Assembly (NCBI GenBank): GCA_001310715.1
Contig: BAXV01000005.1
Location: 66,250 to 130,249, forward strand
From: Pseudovibrio sp. JCM 19062
GTDB lineage: Bacteria; Pseudomonadota; Alphaproteobacteria; Rhizobiales; Stappiaceae
Direction: 5' to 3'
DNA: 64,000 nucleotides
Shown: positions 9,106 through 18,071 of the stretch, in pieces
Numbering within the stretch: the first letter of the stretch is position 1
How the letters are laid out: each line of letters opens with the position of its first letter
The notes under the pieces: generated by a model
What the model saw: only the letters and a program-made list of their open reading frames with translations
The model's database searches: none
Told to the model about the DNA's origin: nothing
Translations under genes and position numbers: made by a program

Positions 9106-9756
9106 AGATAGGGTCCTTCCCGTACTTCTTGCAAGGATAAATTAGATTAGAAACCAAGCGTGCATAGTGCATGCGCTTCTGGCTTCGCAGATTGTCGGGA
9201 AGATCATAAGGTCGTTTTGCTGCGCAATAAAACGGCAACAACAGGTATCTATATCACTCAAACCGAAAGTCTGGCATGCGTCAAATTTTATTCGCAACGC
9301 CTGCGATACTTATATGCGCAGAAAAACTATTTACAGTCAAGAAAATTAAATCCCGTGTATATTTAGTTGTGTTTTCTCGCAGGCACAGATCTTCTTTTGT
9401 TGCCCTGCTCTTTTATAAAACTATTAGATATATTCACCTAAAACTTCTTGTGCTCGCAAAATACCCGCTGATTTTTATTCTGTGTGTCTTATTAATTCAT
9501 GACGTTCGGAAGCTGCACTCTACTTTCCGGTTTGGCCTTAAGGTCTCTTGTGGTTCTTTGATATTGCGGAAATTGGAGTGCCTTATTTGAGAAATAAAGC
9601 GTCGGGGTTGAGTAAAACCCTATTTCCTCCAAGGCTGAAATATCCTAGTAGATTTGCTTGGTAACAGAGCGAAGGCCCTCCCCTTCGGTTTCCTACCCTC
9701 CCTCCACACAGCGCTTTTGTGCCCAAAAGCGCGCGCAGCATTGGTTTGTCAGAAGA
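9106..9756. other. Gene-free stretch
   Basis: The 650 bases between the cspA start and the next gene contain only short, low-complexity reading frames with no recognisable domain or ribosome binding site. The stretch is A+T-rich and must hold the divergent promoters and the cspA leader. A weak GGGTT/AACCC hairpin lies near 9606-9622. Confidence 0.5.
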
Positions 9757-10739
9757 ATGAATAATTTTGTCGCTGCTTCTCAGAAGATTGCGAAGGACTC
9801 CGTTGGCCTGTTCTGGATCATGTTGAAAACCATGGTTCCGGTCATGATACTCGTGCGTGTCGCGATGGAACTCGGGCTAGTTGATTATCTGGGCGTGGTG
9901 CTTGAACCGCTGATGGGCCTGATGGGCCTTCCTGCCGCAACTGGCCTTGTTCTGGCCGTTGGTTTGTTGGTCAACACGTATGCTGCTGTAGCCGTGATGA
10001 TCACACTGCTGCCTGTAGAGTCACTCACCGTCGCTGATGTGACCGTTCTGCTATCTGTTGTTCTTATTGCCCACGCGCTGCCTCTGGAGCAGAGCATCTC
10101 CCGACGCGCTGGTGTCAGTTTTCTGTTTTCTCCGGCCTCGGTTTGTGGTGGGTGTCAGTTACGGGCTGGTTCTGAACCTGATTTATTCGGCTGGCGGTTG
10201 GCTGCAGCAACCACTGGAACTTTCGTGGTTGCCCTTTACCCCGACCCTTGAAGAAACATGGCTGGAGTGGGCCTACTCCAGCGCCTCCCTCCTCTTCACC
10301 ATGTTCTGGATCATTCTGGGCTGATCATCTTTTTGAAGGTGCTGGAGCTGGCAAAGGTCACTGACCTGATTGGCTGGCTTCTATCGCCCTTCTGCGCCTG
10401 ATGGGCATCAGCAAGGCGGCCACGCCGATCACCATGGTTGGAGTGTTGCTCGGCCTTTCTTACGGTGGTGGTCTCATCATCAAGGAAGCGCAGGAAGGCA
10501 AGATGTCGTCCCGCGATGTAGTGCTCTCGCTCTCGTTCATGGGCATCTGCCATGGATTGATTGAGGACCCGCTGGTGATGATGGCCTTTGGTGCGCACTG
10601 GTCCGGTGCTCTGGTTGGGCGCTTTGTGTTCTGCGTCGCGGCCATGGCACTCATTGGGCGTCTGGTCCAGATGATGCCGGAGGATGCCTTTAACCGCTTC
10701 CTCTACCGCCCAGCGAAAGCTGCACAAGCCGCTACCTAG
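9757..10739 (+). CDS. Nucleoside-recognition (Gate) domain membrane protein, several frameshifts
   Basis: The product is a polytopic inner-membrane protein of about 327 residues. The first block (from MNNFVAASQKIAKDS) has hydrophobic helices and LLVNTYAAVAVMITLLPVE. The next continues in another frame from RFVVGVSYGLVLNLIYSAGG to LLFTMFWIILG, and the last contains ISKAATPITMVGVLLGLSYG and ICHGLIEDPLVMMAFG. These are the paired Gate domains of the spore-maturation A/nucleoside-recognition family. The frame breaks near 10125, 10320 and 10385. The transported substrate is unknown. Start 9757 is the first ATG that precedes the conserved part. Confidence 0.75.
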
Positions 10740-10798
10740 TCGCGGCCCTTTGGTACTCCTGAGGCATGGTTACGTTTCGGGAATACCCCTCGCTTAGA

Positions 10799-10846
10799 AT
10801 GTTCCGCAGTTTCTTCCTTGCTGGAAACAGCCAAACTGCGGAACAT
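10799..10846 (+). promoter_or_regulatory. Perfect 14-bp inverted repeat just upstream of the nitroreductase-like gene
   Basis: ATGTTCCGCAGTTT (10799-10812) is exactly complementary to AAACTGCGGAACAT (10833-10846), with a 20-base spacer that itself has TTCC/GGAA pairing. The right arm ends four bases before the ATG at 10851. There is no T-run, so a simple terminator is unlikely. An operator or a leader hairpin that hides the translation start are possible. Confidence 0.5.
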
Positions 10847-10850
10847 CTGA

Positions 10851-12014
10851 ATGAACAACGCAAAGCCTGAAGAAAAACGCACACCCAACGAAGCCTGGTT
10901 TGAGACCAGATGGTGGTGGCGTGTGAAGATGTGGCTACAGTGGACCAGCTGGCTGCAGTATCTGCCCAATGTGGTCGCCGTGGTGCTTTTGCTGTTGCTC
11001 TCAGGTCTGGGCGCTCTGATTGGTTTCTGGCCCTTGCTCCTAGAAGATTTACCGCTGTTACTCGCAGTGCTGCTTTTCCTCAATTTGATCTTTGATGTGC
11101 TTACAGTTCGGTATGGCTTTCATCCGGCTGAACCATTGCCACGCAGTCGGGAGCATCTGGATGCGTTTGATCTGATGCGGTCGCGGGTTTCGTGCCGGTC
11201 GTTTCAAGACAGGTTGATGACCGAGGAACACCGGCAGCTGGTGCTTTCTCTGGCGGAACAGTACAGCCAAGCGGAGAACTGCCTTAGCCCGCATTCCATT
11301 CGCTTTGAGTATGTCCGTAACTCCTTGGTGGTGTGGCCCGCCGTTGGAACGCAGGAGTTTCTGGTGGCCATTGCACCGCGCGAGTACGACGAGATGGCGG
11401 TGGTGGATGTTGGGCGCAGCTTGCAGAAAGTGGTGCTTGAGGCCACGCGCAAAGGTCTGGCAACGTGCTGGATCGGGCCCGGTGCTGATCATGAGAGCAT
11501 TATCAAACATCTGGGCTCACGGTTTGATCCTGAGCGGGACCACATCATTTGTGTTTGTGGGTTTGGGTATCGGTCTCGCTACATTCCACTTGCAATCCGC
11601 TTTATTCAGAAATCGCAGCGGCACCGGCTGGACCTGCAAGAGTTGTTTTATGCGGATACGGACTTCGTCAAGCCACTCAATACGCAGGCACGACCCTATC
11701 GGGAATTTGGGCGGTGCTATGAGGTGTGCCAATGGTCGCCCTCCTCCTACAACGCGCAGCCAACACGCGGTGTTGTTATTACTGAGAATATGAGGATCGA
11801 GCGGGTGGATTTTTGCGCGGCGACACACTCGCGGTACTACGCCATGGTGGCCCTTGGCATCTGGCTGGCGAACTGGGAGTGTGGGTGTGACGCGCTTGGC
11901 AAGGCCGGACGATTTGAGCAGCTCTCGCCTGAAGAGCGTGGCGATGGGCCGTTTCCTGATCTGCCGCGCTATGTCATCTCATGGGTGCCTGAGGTAGCGA
12001 AGTCCTCAAGATAA
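10851..12014 (+). CDS. Membrane-anchored nitroreductase-fold protein
   Basis: The 387-residue protein begins with two hydrophobic segments (about residues 37-57, VVAVVLLLLLSGLGALIGFW, and 62-80). Two nitroreductase-like half-motifs follow: SRVSCRSFQDRLMTEEHRQL, which resembles the RRSxRxF FMN-binding start, and WSPSSYNAQPTRGVVIT, which resembles the PSSxNxQPW region. This fits the putative TM-nitroreductase family, FMN proteins of unknown substrate. The frame is intact. The start lies directly after the inverted repeat; no good ribosome binding site is visible, so a slightly later start cannot be excluded. Confidence 0.65.
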   Translation: MNNAKPEEKRTPNEAWFETRWWWRVKMWLQWTSWLQYLPNVVAVVLLLLLSGLGALIGFWPLLLEDLPLLLAVLLFLNLIFDVLTVRYGFHPAEPLPRSREHLDAFDLMRSRVSCRSFQDRLMTEEHRQLVLSLAEQYSQAENCLSPHSIRFEYVRNSLVVWPAVGTQEFLVAIAPREYDEMAVVDVGRSLQKVVLEATRKGLATCWIGPGADHESIIKHLGSRFDPERDHIICVCGFGYRSRYIPLAIRFIQKSQRHRLDLQELFYADTDFVKPLNTQARPYREFGRCYEVCQWSPSSYNAQPTRGVVITENMRIERVDFCAATHSRYYAMVALGIWLANWECGCDALGKAGRFEQLSPEERGDGPFPDLPRYVISWVPEVAKSSR

Positions 12015-12030
12015 GCCATCGGCGACACGC

Positions 12031-12758
12031 TCAGGTATCATGCTCCTTCAGGAATGCATGTATGATCTCATGAAGACGTTTGCCGTCGAAGCTGGGGAAG
12101 TGACCGCCGTGGATGGTGCGGACGGGGATATCCAGCAGGCGCTTCATACTGGCGATGTACTCCGCCATGTTGGAGTGGTAGCAGTCTGTCACCAGCGGGC
12201 CATCGTAGACGATGTCTCCTGCGATCAGGGTTTCCGTTGCCTTTTCCCAAAGCGCGATACCGCCCGGTGAATGGCCGGGTGTGTGGATTACCTCAAAGTG
12301 CCGGTCTCCGGTGGTAAGCACTTCGCCATCTTCCAGCAGGTGGCTGGCGGGGGCGGGTTTGATGGCATACTCTGAGGACTTATAGGGCTCGGGCGGAAGT
12401 GCATCGAAGATCTCATCGGTGACGTAGGGATCGGCCAGTGTGTTCTTGCGGGTCGGGTGGGCCAGCAGGTCTGCTTCGGCTTTATGGACCAAGCGATGCG
12501 GGAACTCGCGTTGGCAGCCGATGTGGTCGAAGTGGGTGTGGCTGGCGACGGCCATGATGGACTTCTCGGCGGTGAGCGCCACATGCTTGCGCAGACTGAC
12601 AACGCCCATGCCACTGTCCACCAGCAGGTCCTTATGGCGTCCGCGTACATGCCAGATGTTGCAGCGGTAGAACTGCTTGATGTAGGCTCATCAATCAGCG
12701 TAATGTCATCTGCCAGTTTCGTAGTGCGGTACCACTTCTGAGCCGGAATACGTTCCAC
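12031..12758 (-). CDS. MBL-fold metallo-hydrolase (one frameshift)
   Basis: The zinc-binding signature SHTHFDHIG (HxHxDH), the later histidine HTPGHSPGG, the aspartate in IAGDIVYDG and HGGHFPSF define a metallo-beta-lactamase fold. The N-terminal residues (RIPAQKWYRTTKLADDITL) lie in a different frame. A shift near 12686 joins IDEP to YIKQFYRCNIWHVRGRHKD, giving about 242 residues. GTG at 12756-12758 is taken as start because AGGAGG stands seven bases upstream on this strand. The substrate is unknown; many members are glyoxalase II-like or lactonase-like hydrolases. It is convergent with the nitroreductase-like gene. Confidence 0.8.
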
Positions 12759-13052
12759 CGCTCATCCCTCCTGCTTGACCAGAGAAACTCATCATAACCA
12801 GCTTCAGTGGTGAGGGGGATAACTTTGTTTGCAATGCGCCGATGCGCCCCGCTGGAGGTTTCGGGACGGATGAGCTCAGGAAAAACGTGAAGAACGCAAA
12901 CCAACGCACATTCCAACGCAAACGTGGTTTTGCGGGAGTTATCCCCGTTGTCGGGGATGCGGTTTGGGGCCGTGGCAGTTGCCGTTTTGAGGCATCTGAG
13001 CGAGAGGCTGGTGGTGCCGTACGGCGGATTTAGCGATGAGCCTGATCGGGGC
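12759..13052. other. Short gene-free interval
   Basis: Between the MBL gene start and the end of the oxidoreductase gene I see short reading frames on both strands but no family motif or ribosome binding site. It should contain the MBL promoter. Confidence 0.4.
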
Positions 13053-14044
13053 TTAGGCGGTGAGCGTTGCGGCTTCCCAGTCTGTCAGGATTTGCATGAT
13101 GTGACGGCTGTCTTCCACGCTTGGTGCCGGGCTTTCCAGCTCCGTCTTGCCAGCTTCAATTGCTTCCCGGATTGCTCTGATCTGATAGAGGAACGCATCG
13201 CCATCAGCTGTAAAGGTCCGGATGTCTCCCGGCTTATTGTAGGGGGTGACTGTGAATGTATTCCCTCAGCTGTTGGCAGCCACGGGTTGGAGTTCAGCAC
13301 CAGACTGGCCTTGGAGCCGAGCACGGAAAACCCAGCGTGCAAGCCATAATCCTCTGCCGTATGCAGCTGACAAAGGACGCCATTATTCAAACGCAAAGTG
13401 GCTGCGGTTTCGCAGATATTCCCGTCTGCACCGCGTCGGCCCATTGCCGAGATCTTATAGTTTTCGAAGATGGGGCTCGGGAAGGCGGCCAGCAGGAGCA
13501 GATGCACCAGCGCTACCGGGTAGCAGCCAAGGTTGTAGAGGACGCCCTTGCTCTCCGGGTTCACCTGATGTGCAATGGAGGCGCAATACTGGGCGGAGAT
13601 GGACTGGATTTCGCCCAGCTCACCAGAAGTGACCACATCCTGAATAGCTGCTGTAAAAGGGTGGTTGAGGAACATTAGGCCTTCAGCAAAGAAGACGCCG
13701 TTTTCGGCAACTGCCTTGAGCGCCTGATCCGTCTTATCCATATCCACGGAGAGCGACTTTTCGCAGAGGATTGCCTTACCGGCATTTGCTGCTTTGATCA
13801 CGTATTCATGATGCACATGGTTTGGGAGAGCGATGTAGATGATGTCGACGGCTTCATCCTCAATCAGCTCGTTGAAGTCATCAAAGGTGTGCTCAATATC
13901 GTACTTCTCTGCGAAGACTTTCAAAGGCACTTCGGAACGGCTAGCAATGGAATGAATCCGCATGGATCCTTCCGCGCTAATCGCGTCTGCCATAGTCAAC
14001 GAGATGAAGCTCGTTCCCAGAAAGCCCCAGTTCAGTTTCGACAT
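13053..14044 (-). CDS. Gfo/Idh/MocA-family oxidoreductase (C-terminal frameshift)
   Basis: The N-terminal Rossmann domain (LNWGFLGTSFISLTMADAI) is followed by IIYIALPNHVHHEYV and the EK motif KAILCEKSLSVD that carries the catalytic lysine. The cofactor is NAD(P); the substrate is probably a sugar or inositol-type polyol. The given frame ends at 13085 with an improbable tail. A shift near 13257, just after PWLPTAEG, restores NTFTVTPYNKPGDIRTF and ends with DWEAATLTA at a TAA (13053-13055), giving about 330 residues. ATG 14044 has GGAG nine bases upstream; the earlier ATG at 14062 does not. No operon partners are visible. Confidence 0.85.
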
Positions 14045-14203
14045 CGTTTTTCTCCAGAACAAAGGATCCCGAGAACATCACGGGAAGAACTCCAAACATA
14101 ATCCTAGTCATATTCCGGCAAGGAGAAAACACCATAGATCAAGCGCTTACTGCTTATCCAAGTTTATCAATAGAGACGGTCCGCCCGGGTACGCACCAGT
14201 CTC

Positions 14204-15091
14204 CTACTGTACCAGAGGACCATCAGAGCGAAGCAAATCAATGCCCTGAATGTCTGCGGACCCAGCCAGAATGGTGATGTACTGAGACACTGCTTTGGAC
14301 CAACTCGCCGCTTCCAGCCACGCTTTGATGGTTTCCTCAACATGCTCGAAGGGAAGTGTTTTGCCTTCGATCTTCCGGTTCAGGTAAATGATGTGATAGC
14401 CGAACTTGGTTTCGACAGGCACCTCTGACAGCTCACCCGCCTGCATAGACTGGAGTGCCTGTTCAAACTCAGCAACCGTACTGCCCTTTGTCAGCTGGCC
14501 CAGATTTCCGCCGGTTTCCTTTGAAGGGCAAGCGGAATATTCCAGTGCCAGATCGGAGAAGGCCTCCGGTTTCTCCTGAAGTACCTTGAGCACATCCTGC
14601 GCCCGCCCCTTGGCAATGCTGCGGGCGGTTTGCTGATCGGGGCCTGCTGCAAACAGGATATGGCAGGCTTCATAGATTGGCTCCGAGCTGAAGCGGGCTG
14701 CGTTGTTTTCATAGTAACGCATGCATTCATCTCTGGAAGCGGAGGGGGCATCGACTTCGTGCTCTATGAGCGCTCTGATTGCGGCATCTTCAGCGGTTTC
14801 GATGCCCTCCTCCAACTGCTCCGGCTTGGCCTCTATTTCGAGTGCCTTTGCTTGCTGGAGCAGCAATTCGCGAACGACCAAGGCTCTTGCGGCGGCTTGT
14901 ACGGCCTGCCCCGGATTGGCGGCCGGGTGGTTTTGCGCCTCGGTCAGAATATCCTGTTCAGGGATCTCGACGCCGTTTACCGAGACACTGGTGATGACTG
15001 GTCTGCTCTTGGGTGGGACCTTGGTACTTGGCAGGTCTATGCCTGCCGAAGTATCGTCACTGAGGTTTGGATTGGTGTAGAGATTGGCCAT
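14204..15091 (-). CDS. PpiC-type (parvulin) peptidyl-prolyl isomerase of the nar operon
   Basis: The 295-residue protein has an N-terminal helical region rich in Ala/Glu and a central parvulin domain (CHILFAA..., FSDLALEYSACPSKETGGNL, FEQALQSMQAGELSEVPV, TKFGYHIIYLNR), so it should act as a prolyl isomerase/chaperone. No signal peptide is visible, so it is probably cytoplasmic, like NifM-type helpers. It is the last gene of narK1-K2-G-H-J-I-ppiC and starts 6 bases after narI. The same arrangement with a trailing ppiC is known from other proteobacterial nar operons. A role in nitrate reductase maturation is inferred from position. Confidence 0.85.
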   Translation of the reverse strand: MANLYTNPNLSDDTSAGIDLPSTKVPPKSRPVITSVSVNGVEIPEQDILTEAQNHPAANPGQAVQAAARALVVRELLLQQAKALEIEAKPEQLEEGIETAEDAAIRALIEHEVDAPSASRDECMRYYENNAARFSSEPIYEACHILFAAGPDQQTARSIAKGRAQDVLKVLQEKPEAFSDLALEYSACPSKETGGNLGQLTKGSTVAEFEQALQSMQAGELSEVPVETKFGYHIIYLNRKIEGKTLPFEHVEETIKAWLEAASWSKAVSQYITILAGSADIQGIDLLRSDGPLVQ

Positions 15092-15097
15092 TTCACC

Positions 15098-15810
15098 TCA
15101 CTCTGCCGGATTACGTGGATTGGTTGAGTTGCGTTCGCGCACGATCTGATAGCCCGGCCGCCATAGGTATCTCGCCGGAGCGCTGAGCATGTGCACCAGA
15201 CGCGTAAACGGAAAGATGAGCAGGATCGTCAGGCCAACGAACAGGTGCAGCTTGAAGATCCACGAGGAGCCCGCCACAAAGTCTGCGGAGCCACCTCTGA
15301 AGGTGAAGATGCCTTGTGCCCAGCTCATGAACCTGACCATCTCCTCCCCGTCCAGATGCTGAAGCGACACCGGGATGGTTGCCAAGCCCAGCAGTAGCTG
15401 AAAGCCGAGCAGGCAGATGATGAAGGTGTCCATCGGGCTGGAGGTTGCCCTCACCCGCTCATCATAGAGCCTGCGGTGAATGAGTATCGCTGCACCAATG
15501 AATGCGACAACACCAGCAACGCCGCCGACAACAACGGCCAGAATCTGCTTGGCCTCATGTCCGATACCAAGTGTCTCGAAGATCACAATTGGAGTTAGAA
15601 GCCGAACAAATGGCCAAGGAAGATGACCAGCACGCCCACATGGAACAAGACCGAGCCCAAGACCAATTGCTTTCGGCTCAACAGTTGGCTGGACCCTGCC
15701 CGCCAGCTGTAAGGCTCCCTGTCGTAACGGATAATCGTTCCGACAATCAAAACAGAGAGTGCGATGTACGGATATATTCCGAAGACCAGCGTATTGAAGA
15801 ATCCAGACAT
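15098..15810 (-). CDS. narI: Respiratory nitrate reductase gamma subunit NarI (one frameshift)
   Basis: NarI is the di-heme b cytochrome that takes electrons from quinol and anchors NarGH to the cytoplasmic membrane. The N-terminal part (MSGFFNTLVFGIYPYI) and the haem-ligand segment FHVGVLVIFLGHLFG, with two histidines, lie in one frame. A shift at about 15598 continues as LLTPIVIFETLG. The second pair of haem ligands lies in KLHLFVGLTILLIFP and FTRLVHMLSAPARYL. Joined, the protein has about 237 residues, close to the usual 225-240. It starts three bases after the narJ stop. Confidence 0.92.
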
Positions 15811-15812
15811 AG

Positions 15813-16534
15813 CTAGTGATCCCCTTGGACATTCGATGGGGTTTCGTCGGGCGGGCGTCTGTCCGCCGCTCTCATTTGCATTCTCAAGCGATCAGGACCG
15901 CAGCTGCCTTCCCCTGCATTGCCGCCAAACTTGACGACCTCCTCCTGCCAAATCCGGTCCATGGCTTCCAGATCATTTGGATCGTCATCCGGCTCTGCAA
16001 GAATGTTGGACAGGAGCTCTTTGGAAGGAGTAGCCTTGCTGAGTTCGGCGACAGCTGCAAAGGCTTCAGCGTAGATTGAGCCTTTCTTCTTGAGGCGCAA
16101 GCGGAGTGCCTCGAAGATATGAGCTGTCTGGTGAAGCAGTTCCTTGGCGTCCGGGAAGGTTGGTGCGCCAGATACTCAAGGAACAGCGGAACATAGTCCG
16201 GAAGCTCTGTGGTTTCTGCCGCAAACCCGTTGTTCAGGTACATCTCACGCAGGTCAACAAGAGCCTGTCCACGGTCCCTGCTCTCACCATGCACGTGTTC
16301 AAACAAGTGCAGAGAATGGGATCGTGTGCGATCAAACAGGAACACGTAGCGCTCCTGTACTTCGTAGAGATCCAGTCCAGCCAGATCATCGCACAGATTG
16401 CAGATCATCTTCTTGCCTTTTGATGACAGCAAGCGGTCTGAGTTCAACGCCTCTTTCAGCGCTGGCAGATCATCCAGCAACTCCCGTGTCGGGTAGTTGA
16501 GCAGAAGCGAAAGAACTTTCAGGGAGGTGATCAT
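15813..16534 (-). CDS. narJ: Nitrate reductase assembly chaperone NarJ (one frameshift)
   Basis: NarJ is the system-specific chaperone that binds the NarG N-terminus and helps insert the molybdenum cofactor; it is not part of the final enzyme. The first half (VLSLLLNYPTRELLDDLPAL, LHLFEHVHGESRDRGQALVD) carries the family's most conserved motifs. A shift at about 16163 restores FPDAKELLHQTAHIFEAL and the C-terminal part with DRIWQEEVVKFGG, giving about 240 residues. The start overlaps the narH stop (ATGA). Confidence 0.9.
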
Positions 16535-18071
16535 CCGCGCATCTCCTTAAACACATCGCTTGGTGTTGTGACAGTCTTCTTGCGGGTGCCGCCAAACAGG
16601 TCGGTGCCATCGCTGCCGCCGGAGCAACCATTGCCAAAGGAGAAGCCGCAGGAGCCGCGCACATCGTAGGCATCCTCGGAAACTTCACGATGGGTGGTCG
16701 GGATGACGAAGCGATCTTCATAGTTGGCGATTGCATGATCTTGTACATGTCTTCCACCAATTCAGCCGTCAGGCCAACACGTTCCGCAATGGCTTCGTTG
16801 ACGACGCCATCCACTGACTTGGAGCGCATGTAAGAGCGCATGGCGAGCATCCGCTCCAGAGCGGTGACGATGGGCTCATCCTTCCCGGCAGTCAGCAGGT
16901 TTGAGAGGTAGCGCACCGGAATGCGCATGGAACGGACATCTGGCAGTTCACCGTCCCACCCGATCTTGCCAGCTTCAGCAGCTGACTGGATTGGAGAGAG
17001 GGGCGGAATGTACCAGACCATTGGCAATGTGCGGTACTCGGGGTGGAGTGGGAACGCCACTTTCCAGTCGATCGCCATCTTGTAGATCGGGGAAGCCTTC
17101 GCCGCGACCAGCCAATCCTCCGGCACGCCATCTTTGCGGGCCTGTTCGATCACTTTTGGATCATGCGGATCAAGGAAGACCTTCAGCTGTTGTTCGTAAA
17201 GATCCTTCTCATCCTGCGTAGAGGCTGCTTCTTCAATCTTGTCTGCATCATAGAGGATCACCCCCAGATACCGGATACGGCCGACACAGGTTTCCGAGCA
17301 AACTGTTGGCTGCCCGCTTTCGATACGCGGATAGCAGAAGATGCATTTTTCTGACTTACCTGAGGACCAGTTGAAATAGATCTTCTTGTAGGGGCAACCA
17401 GACACACACATGCGCCAACCACGGCATTTCTCCTGATCAATCAGGACGATACCGTCATCTTCGCGCTTGTAGATCGCACCGGATGGGCACGCTGCAACAC
17501 ATGTTGGGTTGAGGCAGTGCTCACACAGGCGCGGCAGGTACATCATGAAGGTGTTTTCGAATTCGCCGTAGATTTCCTTCTCAATGCCTTCGAAGTTGTA
17601 ATCCTTGGACCGCTTGGCAAACTCACCGCCGAGAATTTCTTCCCAGTTTGGACCCCACTCAATCTTTTCGATACGCTCTCCGGTAATCGCAGACTTGGGC
17701 CGCGCGGTTGGGAACTGAGCGCTTTCCGGCGCGCCTTGCAGGTGCTCATAGTCGAAATCAAAGGGCTCGTAGTAGTCGTCGATTTCAGGCAGATCCGGGT
17801 TGGCAAAGATATTCGCCAGAATACGCCATTTGGCCCCCATCTTGGGAATGATCTTGCCGTTGTGCTTGCGCACCCAGCCACCATTCCAGCGCTTCTGGTT
17901 TTCCCAGTCCTTGGGGTAACCAATACCGGGTTTGGTTTCCACGTTGTTGAACCAGGCGTATTCCACGCCTTCGCGGTTGGTCCAAACGTTTTTGCAGGTC
18001 ACTGAACAGGTGTGGCAGCCGATGCATTTATCCAGGTTCAGTACCTTTGCAACTTGTGCGCGGACTTTCAT
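16531..18071 (-). CDS. narH: Respiratory nitrate reductase beta subunit NarH (C-terminal frameshift)
   Basis: NarH carries the Fe-S clusters that pass electrons from NarI to NarG. Four cysteine groups are clear: CIGCHTCSVTC, CEHCLNPTCVAACPSG, CRGWRMCVSGCPY (tryptophan replaces one cysteine, as in the [3Fe-4S] site) and CIFCYPR...TVCSETCVGR. The given frame is corrupt after DMYKIM. A shift at about 16735 restores IANYEDRFVIPTTHREV and a glycine-rich end with DVFKEMRG, stopping at 16531-16533 and overlapping narJ. The total is about 513 residues, the normal length. The start overlaps the narG stop. Confidence 0.94.

Noticed and set aside
12695..12921. Small minus-strand genes upstream of the MBL hydrolase
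   Set aside because: The frames overlap the MBL start region, match no family, and the good ribosome binding site there belongs to the GTG start of the MBL gene.
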